A stretch of DNA of 64,000 nucleotides from Whitmania pigra. Taxonomy: Eukaryota; Annelida; Clitellata; Hirudinida; Haemopidae. Location: the NCBI GenBank assembly GCA_021613335.1, contig JAJTWR010000350.1:402501-466500 (forward strand). Direction: 5' to 3'. Position 1 is the first letter of the stretch, and each line of letters starts with the position of its first letter. The notes below the pieces were generated by a model, which saw only the letters and a list, made by a program, of their open reading frames with translations, had not been told where the DNA came from and did not search any database. Shown piece by piece: positions 1 to 14,764 of the stretch. Made by a program: the position numbers and the translations under genes.

Positions 1-774
1 TGGTGGTGGTAGTGGTGATGATGACGATAATGATGCTGTTGTAGGTACAACATGGACCTTCATCATAATCAACAACGTAACCATCATCACCATCATCAAT
101 CATCATCATCATTATCATGAATCTTTTCAACTTGCAACAGCGACATGATTATTGATTGGAATTAAATAATTAAATTTTGTGTTATTGAAATTAATTAGGT
201 CCTACTTTATGTAGTATATTCAAGGACATTAATTTTAACTATTAATTAATATTAAATGATTGGAAACTTCGCCACTGATTGGTCGTCAGCCGACTGCCTA
301 AATGAACGTGGTTGGTCGAATTAAATGATTAATTAGTTTTCAATTAACCTATTAACCCTAGAGTCATCATTCGATGACGTCACTGAGTTGATGACGAAGA
401 CATGAACAACAAAATCTAACTGCCTAAGTTTCATATCACATTGATGATGATGATGTTTTGCTTTATGTGATTAATTGTTGTTGTTGTTAATTTTTAGTTA
501 TTAAATGTTAAATATTTTATATAACCTATTTCTAAATCTATTAAGTCAATTGGTCTTTTGTGTTTGTTTGAGCCATTATTTGAGAAGTAATTGTTTTAAA
601 ATCGCTCGTCGTAATGTGAGACATTTTGAGCTGTTAGAAGTTGATAAATGGACAGAAATTAGTTTTGTTGTTCCGTAGGCACAGAGTTCGATTCCGAGAG
701 AAATGATTGTAATTTACTCGAAAGAGATCGCTAAATGTTGCAAATACTATGGACTCGTAATTGTTATCATCATA
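1..774. other. Gene-free AT-rich flank
   Basis: I see no supportable gene. The first 120 bases are trinucleotide-rich (TGG/TGA/ATC). The rest is AT-rich with many stops in all frames. Around 676-700 there is a short stretch resembling a tRNA B box (GTTCGATTCC), too isolated to call a tRNA or SINE. Confidence 0.6.
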
Positions 775-1312
<538 letters not shown>

Positions 1313-4127
1313 ACATAATGCAGCATTTCTATGAAATGTCACTTCCCATACTCCGCGTTAAGAAGTTGGCGCGTGTTATTTATTTTTATTTTTATTCAAA
1401 ATTTAAGAGGTCTCTGAATAAACGAATATAATTCTATGAATAAATAATATTATTATAAAGACCATAAAAAAATTATTGAAATTGTGATTTCAAAATAGTT
1501 CATTCGTTATTAGGATAATTATTAACTAACGAACTTTCAATTAACTGAACATTGGATAAGTATTAAACTTTGCCGAGCAGAAGATGTGAAATATTAAAAT
1601 TGAAATGTTTTGATCACCATGGTGCCATTACGAAAAGGTCAGAGAAATGGATATCGTGATGCGATACCTTGGACGATATCGGACCTGGATATTGTATCTC
1701 GAGGATACTCTACCGGCAACGTAAACAACAACATCGTAAACAAAGATGGCGATTGTAAACTCAGATTGTATCTGAGGAAGTTCTCAAAGTTCAACGTGCA
1801 AACTCATTAACCTGCTCAACATTCAAACTCGACCACGAGCAGTTCTCGTCTGCTGTCAGTCTTACAGAGCTTAGAAAGACGATATCAATTTGCATGTCGC
1901 TGAAATAAATCCAAATAAATAAATCTAAATAAAAGGCATCAACAAATGTTGCACTCAGGCGTTTAAAAAAAAAAATTTAAATTATTTGAAAGTATGTATG
2001 AAGCGTGCATGAAGTTATGATTCAAAACAGTTCCGAATTACGGTAGCGCTCTCTTATCTTTAAAAAATTCCAATACTTACAACTTATAAAAAAAATTAAC
2101 AATAGCAGTAATAATATCATAATTATGTTTTATGTAAGATAGTTTTAAACCTCGAAGACAACATAAAACATGTAATGAGCCTATAAATGTCACTTATACA
2201 TATTCATCAACCGCGCTTGAAACAACATTTCAATGCAACAATGAACAAAAGTTACACTGGGCATGCAAATTTATGCAAATGAGAAAGTGATTTCAATATC
2301 TGGACTCGTGACAAGTGCTGACGAACCCAGACGGATTTCCGATTGTCTTTGTTCCTTTCCTTGTTGTAATTAATCATTTTATCATATTCATTTTCATAAT
2401 TTCTTATTACTAAATTATTAATGTTAAGTAATATTTATAATAACATCCTTGCCATTACAATTAGAATGACCAATATCTAATCGTCGCCAGCCAATTTTAT
2501 AGAATCCGCAGTTTGCACATTAATGAGTTATTTGAATGATTAAGTGCAATTTAAATTATTAATTTCCTTGTGGAGTTGATAAAGTTATTAACTCATTCTA
2601 AAATTATGTTCGTGTTTGAAGATTCTCAGAAGCAATTAAATCGTTCTCACCTTATCTTTTTCTTCTGCCGCAAACATGAGAAATCTTACTCCAATAAATG
2701 TTATCACGAATTGTTCAATGTAATTTCAAATAATTACTTTATAATTATGATAATTGTAAATCTTTTAAATTATATTTCGACGAAGACAAACTCTATCGAC
2801 GGACGGTCAAAATGTTGTAGAACCGAGGTTCCATCGCTTTTATACCCTGCACTGGAGTCGGTGCTCTTCACAACTCTTTTGATTGGCTGAAACACGGAGG
2901 GGTGGCGCCTGTTGCCGGAGGGTTATTTAAAGAACATTTTGGTCACGCTTGGACGGATAAGTTGCGCAACAGTGCGCAAATCGTCACGGGCTGCAAATAC
3001 AGGAATGAGACAAATGAACTCCCGATGAACGTGATTTGGTCCCACTGAGGTTTCGAACCTCGCACCAACGAAGTTGAGGAGCCTGTTGTGTTGCATAACG
3101 TGTGGATTATCTGCTCTCGATATCATTGACTTGTCACAAATGCTAACCTGTCAGCTGATTGACAGCACCCAGTTGAGCTAGTTGAGTAATCAATCAGTCA
3201 ACGGATAATTAGATAATTAATAATCAATGGTAATTAGTTAAGTAATATTACTTGGCTAATTAGTTAGGTAATTAATGTGCAACGTCTTTATCATTTAAGT
3301 TTTAATTGCAGTGATTGAATTAATCGCGTAATAATCACATGATAGCAGTTATTATCTCGTTACGATATCACGTTAATTATCCAATCATTTTAAAGCGTCG
3401 CTGATGACTGGAAAATGAAAGAAACGGAAGCAAAACTTATTATCAGCGACATTATTAAATAGATATAAATCAATTTAATTAAATCTAATTCCAAATGAAT
3501 GAATGAATGAATGGAATAAGAAAGACAAGCAATCAATTATTTCCAGTCACGTTCCAAGCAACAGGGTTGCCGTAAAATGACACGAGTTTGTAGCGGAGGT
3601 GTGAAGGAAGGTTGAAAACGTCGTGTAATTGGGGCGATGGTCAATTAATTTGGGTCAGTTCGAGTAATTGGAAGCCCGACCCAATTAAGGGTTTTAATCT
3701 CGAGAGATTATTGAACTCAAAGAGCGGATTGAAATGCCTCATAAATGCGCCTAAATGTTCCCTTTGTTGTGTATTCACGACACCTCCCTGTTTGTCGACG
3801 AAATGCAAAGAACAAATAACGGAAGTGTGAAGATGACGGTGAAGTACCAGTCACTTGTTTACTCACTCACTCACTCACTCACTCATCGGTGATGATGACG
3901 ACGTTCACTTACTCGTGTGAATGGCCGGATGGGTGAATGGGTTGGTTGGTGTGGACACTTAATTAACGTCACAAGCGATGCATGGGATCCTCGCAAGTGC
4001 GGTTTAATCGAGGTCATCGTTTGACATTCTACGAACGGTCCTCACTCCTTCGATTGCATCGTTGTTGTTGTTGTTGCACTCGTTCTTGTGGGGATGCATC
4101 TTTCGTATTCTTTGAAACACTGGAAAT
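1313..4127. other. Intergenic, AT-rich, possible old repeat near 2.8-3.1 kb
   Basis: No gene is supportable. Notable items are two ATGCAAAT octamers at 2263-2270 and 2273-2280, a less AT-rich island at about 2776-3125 whose reverse complement contains a T-arm-like GAGGTTCGAAACCTC sequence (possibly an old tRNA-derived repeat), short (ATGA)n near 3496 and (ACTC)n near 3865. A 66-codon frame at 1610-1810 and a 72-codon frame at 3612-3830 have no recognisable domain. Confidence 0.5.
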
Positions 4128-4235
4128 TGTAATTGTGGCTGTAGTTGTAATTGTGGTTGTAATTGTAATTATATTTGTAGTTGTAGTTGTGGTTGTAATT
4201 GTAATTGTAGATGTAGTTGTAATTGTGGTTATAAT
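4128..4235 (+). repeat. (TTGTAA/TTGTGG)n imperfect hexamer repeat
   Basis: Hexamer-like repeat of TTGTAATTGTAGTTGTGG type. It creates a Val/Ile-rich frame on one strand and a Thr/Ile-rich frame on the other, both artefacts. Confidence 0.8.
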
Positions 4236-4736
4236 CCTCTCAGTTCTTCCTTTGTCACGTTGAAGATGTTTGTTCGACTGTAAAGGATCCACATTTCAAT
4301 CCAGCAATTAAGTCATTATCACACCACACCAAAAGATGCACACAAAGGAAAGTATGACGGTGATGATGACGATGTGCGTGATGACAATTGGTGATAAGTC
4401 ATCATTACCGTTTCACGAGTACACGGTGATGATGATGGTGGAGATGATGGTGGAGATAGGGTGATGATGATGAATGATGATTTGATGATGAATTATCACA
4501 ATTGAAATTCGCCACCGTAAAACTTGCGGTAACGACATTACGTTACCAGTTGGAAGTTTCGGAAAACGTTCCAGAACTTTTACATTTTTAAGCAATAAAA
4601 CAGGTTTTAATCTGTAAACTATCAAACATAAACTACAGGGAACTTCTCCAGGGAATGTTGTTGCAAGTATATTAAATTAGTGTTGATACCGCAGCAGTTA
4701 CAACAACAACATTAATAATAACACCATCACCACCAA

Positions 4737-4943
4737 CAACAACAACATTAACAACATTAACAATATCAAAAACAGCAACAACAACATTAACAACATTAAC
4801 AATATCAAAAACAGCAACAACAACATTAACAACATTAACAATATCAAAAACAGCAACAACAACATTAACAACATTAACAATATCAAAAACAGCAACAACA
4901 ACATTAACAACATTAACAATATCAAAAACAGCAACAACAACAT
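4737..4943 (+). repeat. 39-bp minisatellite, five copies
   Basis: Five near-identical 39-bp units built from AACAACAACATT, AACAACATTAAC and AATATCAAAAACAGC blocks. Because 39 is a multiple of three, the minus strand stays open and reads as a repeated 13-residue Val/Asn-rich peptide. No start context, splice sites or non-repeat coding sequence surrounds it, so I do not call a gene. Confidence 0.9.
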
Positions 4944-5634
4944 TCAACAACAATAACAGCAAAAGTATTGTTTAAAAGTAACGTTTAAAAGTGAACTTCT
5001 GCCTCGGATAACAAGAAGTTTGAACTGATTTATGATCTTCACTTCAACAGGCGGCAGTTGCATGCGTAACAACAACAGCGATAAATTATTTCTTCCAAGA
5101 CAACAGCAACAACAACAACAATGATGATGATGATGTTATCAATCATATTGCTAACCGATGATGACGACGACGACGGTGATGATAATAATAAGCATAATAA
5201 TGACAATAATATGATCTTCGAGTGGTGTAATAAATTACGTCGAGCGGTAACGTCATCGTGAAATTATTGCTTCCGTGGCAACCGAATTGATAACATGATA
5301 CACAAACCGTCATAAATCATTAACAGCCAATAGAATTTCCAATCTTATTTATTATAATAATCATTAACTTCAATAACTTTCTATTATCATGTTTTATCAT
5401 TTTATTATTTTCTAAATAATCAACGGCATGACGACGACGAAGATGATGATGATGGTGGTGGTGGTGGTGATGACGATCATGATGATGGAGCCACAGTTAT
5501 CCAAGGGTGAAATTCTCTTCCATCAAACGTTTTCCACCACTCAAGGAAAAGTAGAACATACCATGCTCGACGCAAGTAATTGATTAACAGAGACATGAAA
5601 GGCGAATGCTAATTTTATTATTATTATTTTATTA

Positions 5635-5640
<6 letters not shown>

Positions 5641-5671
<31 letters not shown>

Positions 5672-5672
5672 T
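5641..5672 (+). repeat. (ATT)n microsatellite
   Basis: A short perfect ATT/TTA run inside an AT-rich stretch that continues to about 6100. No gene is seen in 4,944-6,300 apart from simple repeats, including GATGATGATGGTGG near 5440. Confidence 0.8.
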
Positions 5673-6322
5673 ATTAATAACAATAATATTATTCATCATA
5701 ATAATAACGTCACGTGCTACGTTGATGGGCTGATCGGGAATTCCATTAATAATTACGATCAACCTCATTGACGTCATTGTGTTCGAAACAGATTAAAGTG
5801 TTTACGAAAAATATTTCTTATTTGCGATAATTAATACCAATAAATTCTTTATTTATTCCTTTGCAATTAACTACTTTAGCATTATTATTAATAATTTTAT
5901 TGCTATTAATTAATTTATTATTAAACGTATTAATTAATTAATTCAATTATAATTGTAATTATGATTATGATTATTAAATATAATTTATTACAATCACATT
6001 TCAACAGCAAATACTTTCAAGCAACGACCACTTAATTCCAACAACACATTAATTACATTTAGTTTATTTTTATTAATTTTTAAAGCATCGATTTGTAATT
6101 TATTGCTTATTATTCATGCTGATATTTTGGTTCCCATCTGAAGGGGAGATAGTGAGCGGAGAGTGAGGGTTGAAACAAATCGTAACATGCGTTGCCGAGT
6201 TTCAAAATAATTTCCTGATTTCTTATCCTTGCATGTGCTGAGTTGTTGTGACTCGACTTGATGAATTGCTTCCAAATCGTAGTGCTGGTCAGACGTCCAC
6301 TCACTCTACTCTTACCATTCAT

Positions 6323-6515
6323 AAATCCATCTGTCCATCCATTGACCCGTTCTTTCATCCATCCATCCATCCATCCATCCAACGGTCTGTCCGTCCGTCC
6401 GTCTGTCTCTTCAATTCATGTAACCCTCAACTATTTATCCATAAATCTTTCCAATAAATGTCCGTCCTTCCGTCCGTCCAAACATCCATCCATCTATTCA
6501 TTCATTAATTCATTC
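6323..6515 (+). repeat. (CCAT)/(CCGT) degenerate tetramer repeat
   Basis: Interspersed CCAT, CCGT and CATT tetramers with short perfect runs. It is the same motif family as the tracts at 6871, 7109, 10338, 14224 and 16017. The Ser/His/Pro-rich frames across it are artefacts. Confidence 0.8.
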
Positions 6516-6870
6516 ATTCATGTCTATTTTCGTTCTAAGAATGTGATCTCCTTAAATACGGAAGAATGGAAACCAGGCTCCGGTTGGCAGATGTTCGAGT
6601 TTCTTTCATGTTTTCTTTTTTTTTACATTTCTCGTGCTCAACGAACGGAATGGAATAGTTGGAAACGCAGAGGAGTTTGAGTAGTTCAGGGAGTGAGGAT
6701 CGGGGGAGGATGGGTGAGCCGAGGATGGATGTTGGCACAGGGTTGTTATTCGGAGAGATTCACACAACGATCTCTCAGCGGATCGTGTGGTCATGTTATC
6801 TCCTGCATCTTTGGTCTACTCAGGATGTTTGTGAGATGTCAGGAGAACTTCCTCAGTTCATTCCTCCTTC

Positions 6871-6966
6871 CACCTGTCCATCCAATCCATCCATCCATCC
6901 ATCCAATCCATCCATCCATCCAATCCATCTATCTATCTAACGATCCAACGATCCATCCATCCATTC
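6871..6966 (+). repeat. (CCAT)n degenerate tetramer repeat
   Basis: CCATCCAATCCAT-type repeat with interruptions. The surrounding 6,540-7,020 is less AT-rich but shows no domain or splice-consistent coding sequence. Confidence 0.8.
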
Positions 6967-7108
6967 GTCTGTTCGTCGGCAGATCATATCTTCTTTCACC
7001 ACTTCTCAAATCATGTTAATGGCCTGTAAAAACTCAAATCTAATCATTAGCCCATCCAACAAACCACACGCTATTTAATCAATAAATAAAAAATATTAAT
7101 AAATCAAT

Positions 7109-7178
7109 CATTCATCCATCCATCCATCCATCCATCCATCCATCCATCCATCCATCCATCCATCCATCCACACATCCA
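7109..7178 (+). repeat. (CCAT)n perfect array
   Basis: About 70 bases of nearly perfect CCAT tetramers. This is the reverse complement of the ATGG/GGAT motif that forms the large array at 14.2 kb. Confidence 0.9.
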
Positions 7179-7369
7179 TCCTTCCGTACATCCAGGCAAG
7201 TTCTTCCTTAGAAGTAGAAATTACGGAGTTGGTTTCTCCAATGAAGACGAAGATGAAGATGAAGGCATTAATTTCCTTGCTCAACAGTTTTATATCGCAC
7301 AAAAGTGAATTCATGAACATCTACAATATGACATTGCGTTATGAACATCAGTTTATAATAATATTAATA

Positions 7370-8330
7370 ATGCAACCTTCAACTATTCATCCATAAATCC
7401 TTCCATTTAATTCCTTATTTATAATTTATTTATGTTATAATAATTTTATAATTAATATAATAATTAATTAATATAATAATTATTAGATAATGTAATATAA
7501 TAATAATTATTATTTCGAATTTGAAAATAATAATTTTAAAATAATAATAATTTTAATATAATAATAATTATTAATATTTCATAATTATAATAATAATATA
7601 ATGTAATATATAATATTACAAGTTAATAACATTATTATTATCGTATATTAATATTTAATTAATTAATTAATAATTCTTATAAATTTATAATAATATTATT
7701 ATAATATAGAAATATGATATAATAATTATAATTATATAATAATAATATTATTTATTATTGTTTATAATAATATTATTCATAATGACGTAATAAATGAATA
7801 CCATATAAAAGATATTATTCTAGTTTTGGGTGGATAAAACATGACAAGTACTATTAATCATATTATTGGCAAATCATTTGTAATAATTTCTTAATGTCAT
7901 AAAACTCAAGTGCAAAAAAGCAAGAATTTCTTTTAATTTTTTTCTCATTTATTTGTTAATTTATTTTTTATATTTATTGATATGTTATTAGTAAATTAAT
8001 ATGTTATTAATAAATCCTTCTCATCTCAATATTTTATTTGCATTTCTTAAGTGCAGGAGGCTTCAAATCATCCTGTATTCATTGAAAGCTAATGTTTTTA
8101 TTTATGATTATTGGTTGAGCGGTTGATCATCATTATAATGTCAAATAATGAGGATAACTATAATGATGATAATAATAATAAAATTATTATTAATATGCTA
8201 ATTTTAATTAATAATAGTAAAAAAAATTATTAATGTATAATGAATTAGTAATAATAATTATTGTTATTAATTAATATTTTTAATTATAATAATTTTAATA
8301 TGCAAATGTCGCAATAATAAATTACGAATA
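7370..8330. repeat. Very AT-rich TAATAATTA sequence
   Basis: Nearly 1 kb made almost only of A and T, with degenerate TAATAATTA and ATTAATATTA words. No open frame of note. It could be eroded (AAT)n or a matrix-attachment-like region; sequence alone cannot say. Confidence 0.6.
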
Positions 8331-8503
8331 CTGACGGCAACGTGCAACAGATGTCGAAGATGACGACGACGACGATGGAGATCTGGTCACGTGGCAGATG
8401 TTTTACTATTTCGTTACACAATTCCATCAACGATTCCATGAATTTGACATCATCAGAGTCTAAATTCCATCAAATCCTTCAAATGAGATGTGTGGTCTCT
8501 GCT

Positions 8504-8561
8504 GATGATGATGATGATGATGCTGATGATGATGATGATGCTGATGATGATAATGATGATA
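8504..8561 (+). repeat. (GAT)n microsatellite
   Basis: GAT/GCT/GAT run giving a poly-Asp tail to a chance open frame (8342-8584). Confidence 0.85.
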
Positions 8562-9000
8562 GCCATAGTAATAAAACAAATTAGTTTTAATAATTATGAC
8601 TAATGCTTTTAAATAATTAATTTAGTCATTTAATTAACATTAGTATTCAGTTGTTGTCGATGTCGTCCTTTGATTAACCTGTACTCCCAAAAGATGCAGA
8701 GTGTTGATTTTAGTATCGGTTTAGTTGCTAATTTTTTCGAGTACTTCTTATCAGTTCGGTTTATTGTACTTAAGTTGTACTTTACTCAAACACTTGGTAC
8801 TTTTAATGATTCCAACAATAATTTCAAGTTCATTGGGTTTTAATTAATTTACTGCTCATTATTTCTCAGAACATTTTCTCAACTGATGACGAAACTTTGG
8901 GTGTAAAACTCTAAAGTTGCAATTTATGCAATTTATGAAGTTGAGTTTGTTCCATGGGAGGTATATGCGTACATTGTCATTGCCATTGTCTTTGTTATCA

Positions 9001-9815
<815 letters not shown>

Positions 9816-9935
9816 CGGTGGTGATAGACTTTGTTAATGATGATGTGGTTATTACATTAATGACTTTGGTGTTAATGAGAACATTGCAGATGTTTGTGCT
9901 GATGACGGTAATGATTCTTGTGATTATGGTCATGA

Positions 9936-10040
9936 TGATGATATTGATGATAGTGATGCTGATGATGATGATGATGATATTGATGATAGTGATGATGATG
10001 ATGATGATGATGATGCTGATGATGATGACGACGACGATGA
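9936..10040 (+). repeat. (GAT)n degenerate repeat
   Basis: GATGATGATGATATTGATGATAGTGATG-type sequence, the opposite orientation of the neighbouring ATC array. Confidence 0.85.
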
Positions 10041-10595
10041 TGTTGTTGATACTGATGTTAATGCTGGAAAGGAACAGAAGCAAGCGATTGTGGTCCTTCC
10101 ATATAAACGACCAATAAACATCCAACCATGGAAAGTGTTGAGTGTGCATTTTATGGAGCAGTTAAATGCTCCACATGCCAACCTCCCCTCCTAAAACCAT
10201 CATCATCATCACCATCATCTCCTTTTTATTTACCATTTTCTAGCATTTATTCATCCAATGGTTCATTCTCTCCTTCGTACATTCACCCACTCATGCAGGC
10301 ATTCATTTACTGATTTACTAATTTGCTCAATCATCCGTTCATCCATCCACCTATTCATTCATTCACTCATCCATCCATCCATCCATCCGTCCATCCAGTG
10401 TCCAAACACAGAGTCATCAGAGTTGATGAAGAAGCGATGTATTTATTGAACGAATAAAAATCATGGATGCCATGAAGGTGAAGGCACGTGACCTTAAAAT
10501 TATTTCTGCCAATTCTTCCAATTCTTATGAGTGTCATCTCAGACGTGCTTTATTAGCACATTTATTTATCTTGGAAATTAAAATATTTCCAATAT

Positions 10596-10866
<271 letters not shown>

Positions 10867-12112
10867 CCGCTATCACCATAATAATCAATAATGCTTTGCA
10901 ATAATTCATATTTTTATCGTTGATAATTAATAGTATTAATATTCACAACGTTATTAACATTATTATTAGTTTTAAACATTCATTTTCTATTCATTTAAAA
11001 AATAATCAGACATTTATAAATCATAAATCCTGTTAAACACCTAAAAAAAAAGGTACAGCATGCATATAACAGCTTCGTAATAAAAAGCAGTTTGAAAAGA
11101 AATGGAGCTAAAAAAATTTATGCTTGGCGCGCGTTTAAAAGCAGACGCTTTGAAAACAAACTGGAGAAGCGAGTTTCGTTCGTCGAGACAAACAAACAAC
11201 CAATAACTATGCCATCGTCTCGGGTCATCGAGGGGATTGAACTGCAGGGCAAAGGTTAAAGGTTAAATTAGTTGGCGAAGGGTTTGGTTATTGAATTTTT
11301 TTTTTTGATCAATATTTTATGTGGTTTCATCATCATCATTGATCATTGATTTATCAGGTGGAGCTGTTGACTATTTTAAATAGTTAATTAATTAATAATA
11401 ATATAATTAATAAGCTTCAATCTTAAGGTTAAGAACGACAGGTTTTAATCATATTACCATAAACTGTAAAGTAATAATGGTGGCTGATGGTGGAAGAAAC
11501 GAGTGAATAAATGAATGAGATGACGACGATGATGACGACGATGATAACGATAATTATGATTATGATGATGATGTTGATGAAGACATCACACATCACACGT
11601 GACGTGGTCCTTAATTGGGCTCCTTTTCTAAGTGACGTCATGTCCCGCCGAGGGGTTACTCGTCTGCTTCTTGCATTAGTCTGCTTTTTATCGCCCTTCA
11701 TGTGCGGTCCTTGTTATGCATTAATGCATCTGTAATGCATTTTTAGCTCTTTCTTTTAGTTCTTTCCATGTTAATCATGATTTATCGTAATTGCAAATTA
11801 TATTTTAAATAATAAGCTTATTTATGATTTTGCATGTAGTATTATAACTATAACAACTGTATTTATTGTATTTTAACTACAGTAACAATAATTATTAGGA
11901 TGATCATAACATAACATCAGAGAAAAAAAATGGGGGTTACGGCATTAGGATAGCGACCACCATGCTGTTATTATGATGATGATGATAATGATGACGACGA
12001 CGACGACGATGACGACGATGATGATTACAATTACTTAAATGAGACAAAACATTACTCCCGTCGAATTGTAATACCTGGAAGAACATCATAATCATGATCA
12101 TCCACCGCCAAA
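10867..12112. other. Intergenic, AT-rich
   Basis: No gene is supportable. Short GACGAT/GATGAT runs occur at 11,518-11,580 and 11,971-12,024. A 74-codon frame at 11,511-11,735 starts inside the repeat and has no recognisable domain. Confidence 0.5.
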
Positions 12113-12592
<480 letters not shown>

Positions 12593-12687
12593 TATTAACA
12601 GGTGGCCGTATAGTCACGCGACACTGTTAAACCGGGATTAACCGTGTGCTACGTCACATTCGCTTCTCCTGAGGGGATGTCCACTGA

Positions 12688-12742
12688 ATTATGATTATGA
12701 TTATGATTATGATTATGATTATGATTATGATTACGATTATGA
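12688..12742 (+). repeat. (ATTATG)n hexamer repeat
   Basis: About eight tandem ATTATG units. Scattered ATTATGATTATG pieces continue to about 12,890, interleaved with CCTATGTCATGC-type words, which suggests an eroded longer array. Confidence 0.8.
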
Positions 12743-13249
12743 TCCCATGTCATGCTTTTGTGATTACGACCCTATGTCATTCACGTTATGATTATGATTA
12801 TGATTCTATGTCATGCATGTTATGAATATGATTATGATCTAGTGTCGTGTAATTTATGTCCACTGAATTACGATTGTGATTATGATTATGATCCTGTGTC
12901 ATGCATATTAAGTGTAGTGAAATATAATGGTGTCTGATAATTATGACGGGATATTATGTTTGTCACGGAGAGCAAACAACATAATATTTGAATAATTACA
13001 AGAAATGCTGTCATTGGCGTCATTTTCATCGTGTCACATTGGCCAATGATATCTCGCAATTATGCATAAATACATTTTAATTATGTTTATCTTGTACTGA
13101 CAAAACACGTCAAATAAGCGACAACATTTGCCAACCTTGTTGCACTGATTTACCACTAATTAATATCAATCGATATTTTAATTTATAACTACAGATTATA
13201 ATATTCATTGGATCACACGATCAACTAATTTGCATAAAAATGCATCACC

Positions 13250-13333
13250 ACGACCGAGCGTTGTGGCAGTTTTGGTGCAATCGATTGTTATGACGGTCAG
13301 TAGGTCTAGGGTTCGAATCCTTCCTTCGCCACT
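13250..13333 (+). repeat. tRNA-like or tRNA-SINE fragment
   Basis: The stretch ends with GGGTTCGAATCC, which matches the B box and T-loop of tRNA genes. It is followed by TTCGCCAC, which can pair with GTGGC near 13,262. The D arm and anticodon arm do not fold convincingly, so this is at best a tRNA pseudogene or the head of a tRNA-derived SINE. Confidence 0.25.
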
Positions 13334-13537
13334 CAACTTCTTTCGAAAACAATTAAGTGCCACGCCAAACTAAACTGTTTACACTTCCAAGTTGTCTGGA
13401 GAAATGACAGTTTAAAAGTTTAATCGAGATTCTGTCATCTTCTATTCCTTGTCTCAATCTTCGTTTCTTGCACTTGAAATACAAGCAACAAGTGACACCG
13501 TGCTTTGCTAACTAATTGGCGTAAAAATCTGATCTTA

Positions 13538-13821
<284 letters not shown>

Positions 13822-14223
13822 ATTTTAACTTCTATTAAAATAATATTTACTTTCAAAGTAATGTGAGCTTGTGTCATTCTTGTAGTCTCGGTTCGTAATC
13901 TTCGCATAAGTTAGGTATTATTGGACACGTGTTGCTACTCAGAAAGGTGCATTACGGTGTGTTGTCATCTCATCTGAAGAACAAAAGGTGTGTTTCAAAG
14001 GTGTGATTGCAGGTGATCAGGTGGTTTCACTGTTAATTCTATTTGTTATTCGTAATTTGCCAATTTTCTTTTAACACATAATACATACTATCATCATCGT
14101 CAATGTTATTACAAAAAATAAATCAATTAAGGTTAGTCTACAATTTTTTTACTTTTGAAAATGTAATAAATAATTCGAATAAATTATGATTAAATTATTA
14201 GGTGAAATATATCATGTTGGGAC

Positions 14224-14764
14224 GGATGGATGGATGGATGGATGGATGGATGGATGGATGGATGGATGGATGGATGGATGGATGGATGGATGGATGGATG
14301 GATGGATGGATGGATGGATGGATGGATGGATGGATGGATGGATGGATGGATGGATGGATGGATGGATGGATGGATGGATGGATGGATGGATGGATGGATG
14401 GATGGATGGATGGATGGATGGATGGATGGATGGATGGATGGATGGATGGATGGATGGATGGATGGATGGATGGATGGATGGATGGATGGATGGATGGATG
14501 GATGGATGGATGGATGGATGGATGGATGGATGGATGGATGGATGGATGGATGGATGGATGGATGGATGGATGGATGGATGGATGGATGGATGGATGGATG
14601 GATGGATGGATGGATGGATGGATGGATGGATGGATGGATGGATGGATGGATGGATGGATGGATGGATGGATGGATGGATGGATGATGGATGGATGGATGG
14701 ATGGATGGATGGATGGATGGATGGATGGATGGATGGATGGATGGATGGATGGATGGGTGGATGA
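14224..14764 (+). repeat. ~540-bp (GGAT)n tetranucleotide array
   Basis: About 133 tandem GGAT units, essentially perfect apart from one deletion of a G (near 14,683, GGATGATGG) that shifts the phase once, and substitutions at the very end. Twelve bases code for Trp-Met-Asp-Gly with no stop in any frame, so overlapping 150-220-codon frames on both strands are artefacts. Confidence 0.97.

Noticed and set aside
676..700. GTTCGATTCC B-box-like motif
   Set aside because: A single short match without the rest of a tRNA.
2923..3126. 67-codon minus-strand frame and tRNA-like GGTTCGAAACC
   Set aside because: The T-arm-like palindrome lacks a matching acceptor stem, D arm and anticodon arm; the frame has no domain.
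4672..4962. Val/Asn-rich 96-codon frame
   Set aside because: Explained by the 39-bp minisatellite; no start context or flanking coding sequence.
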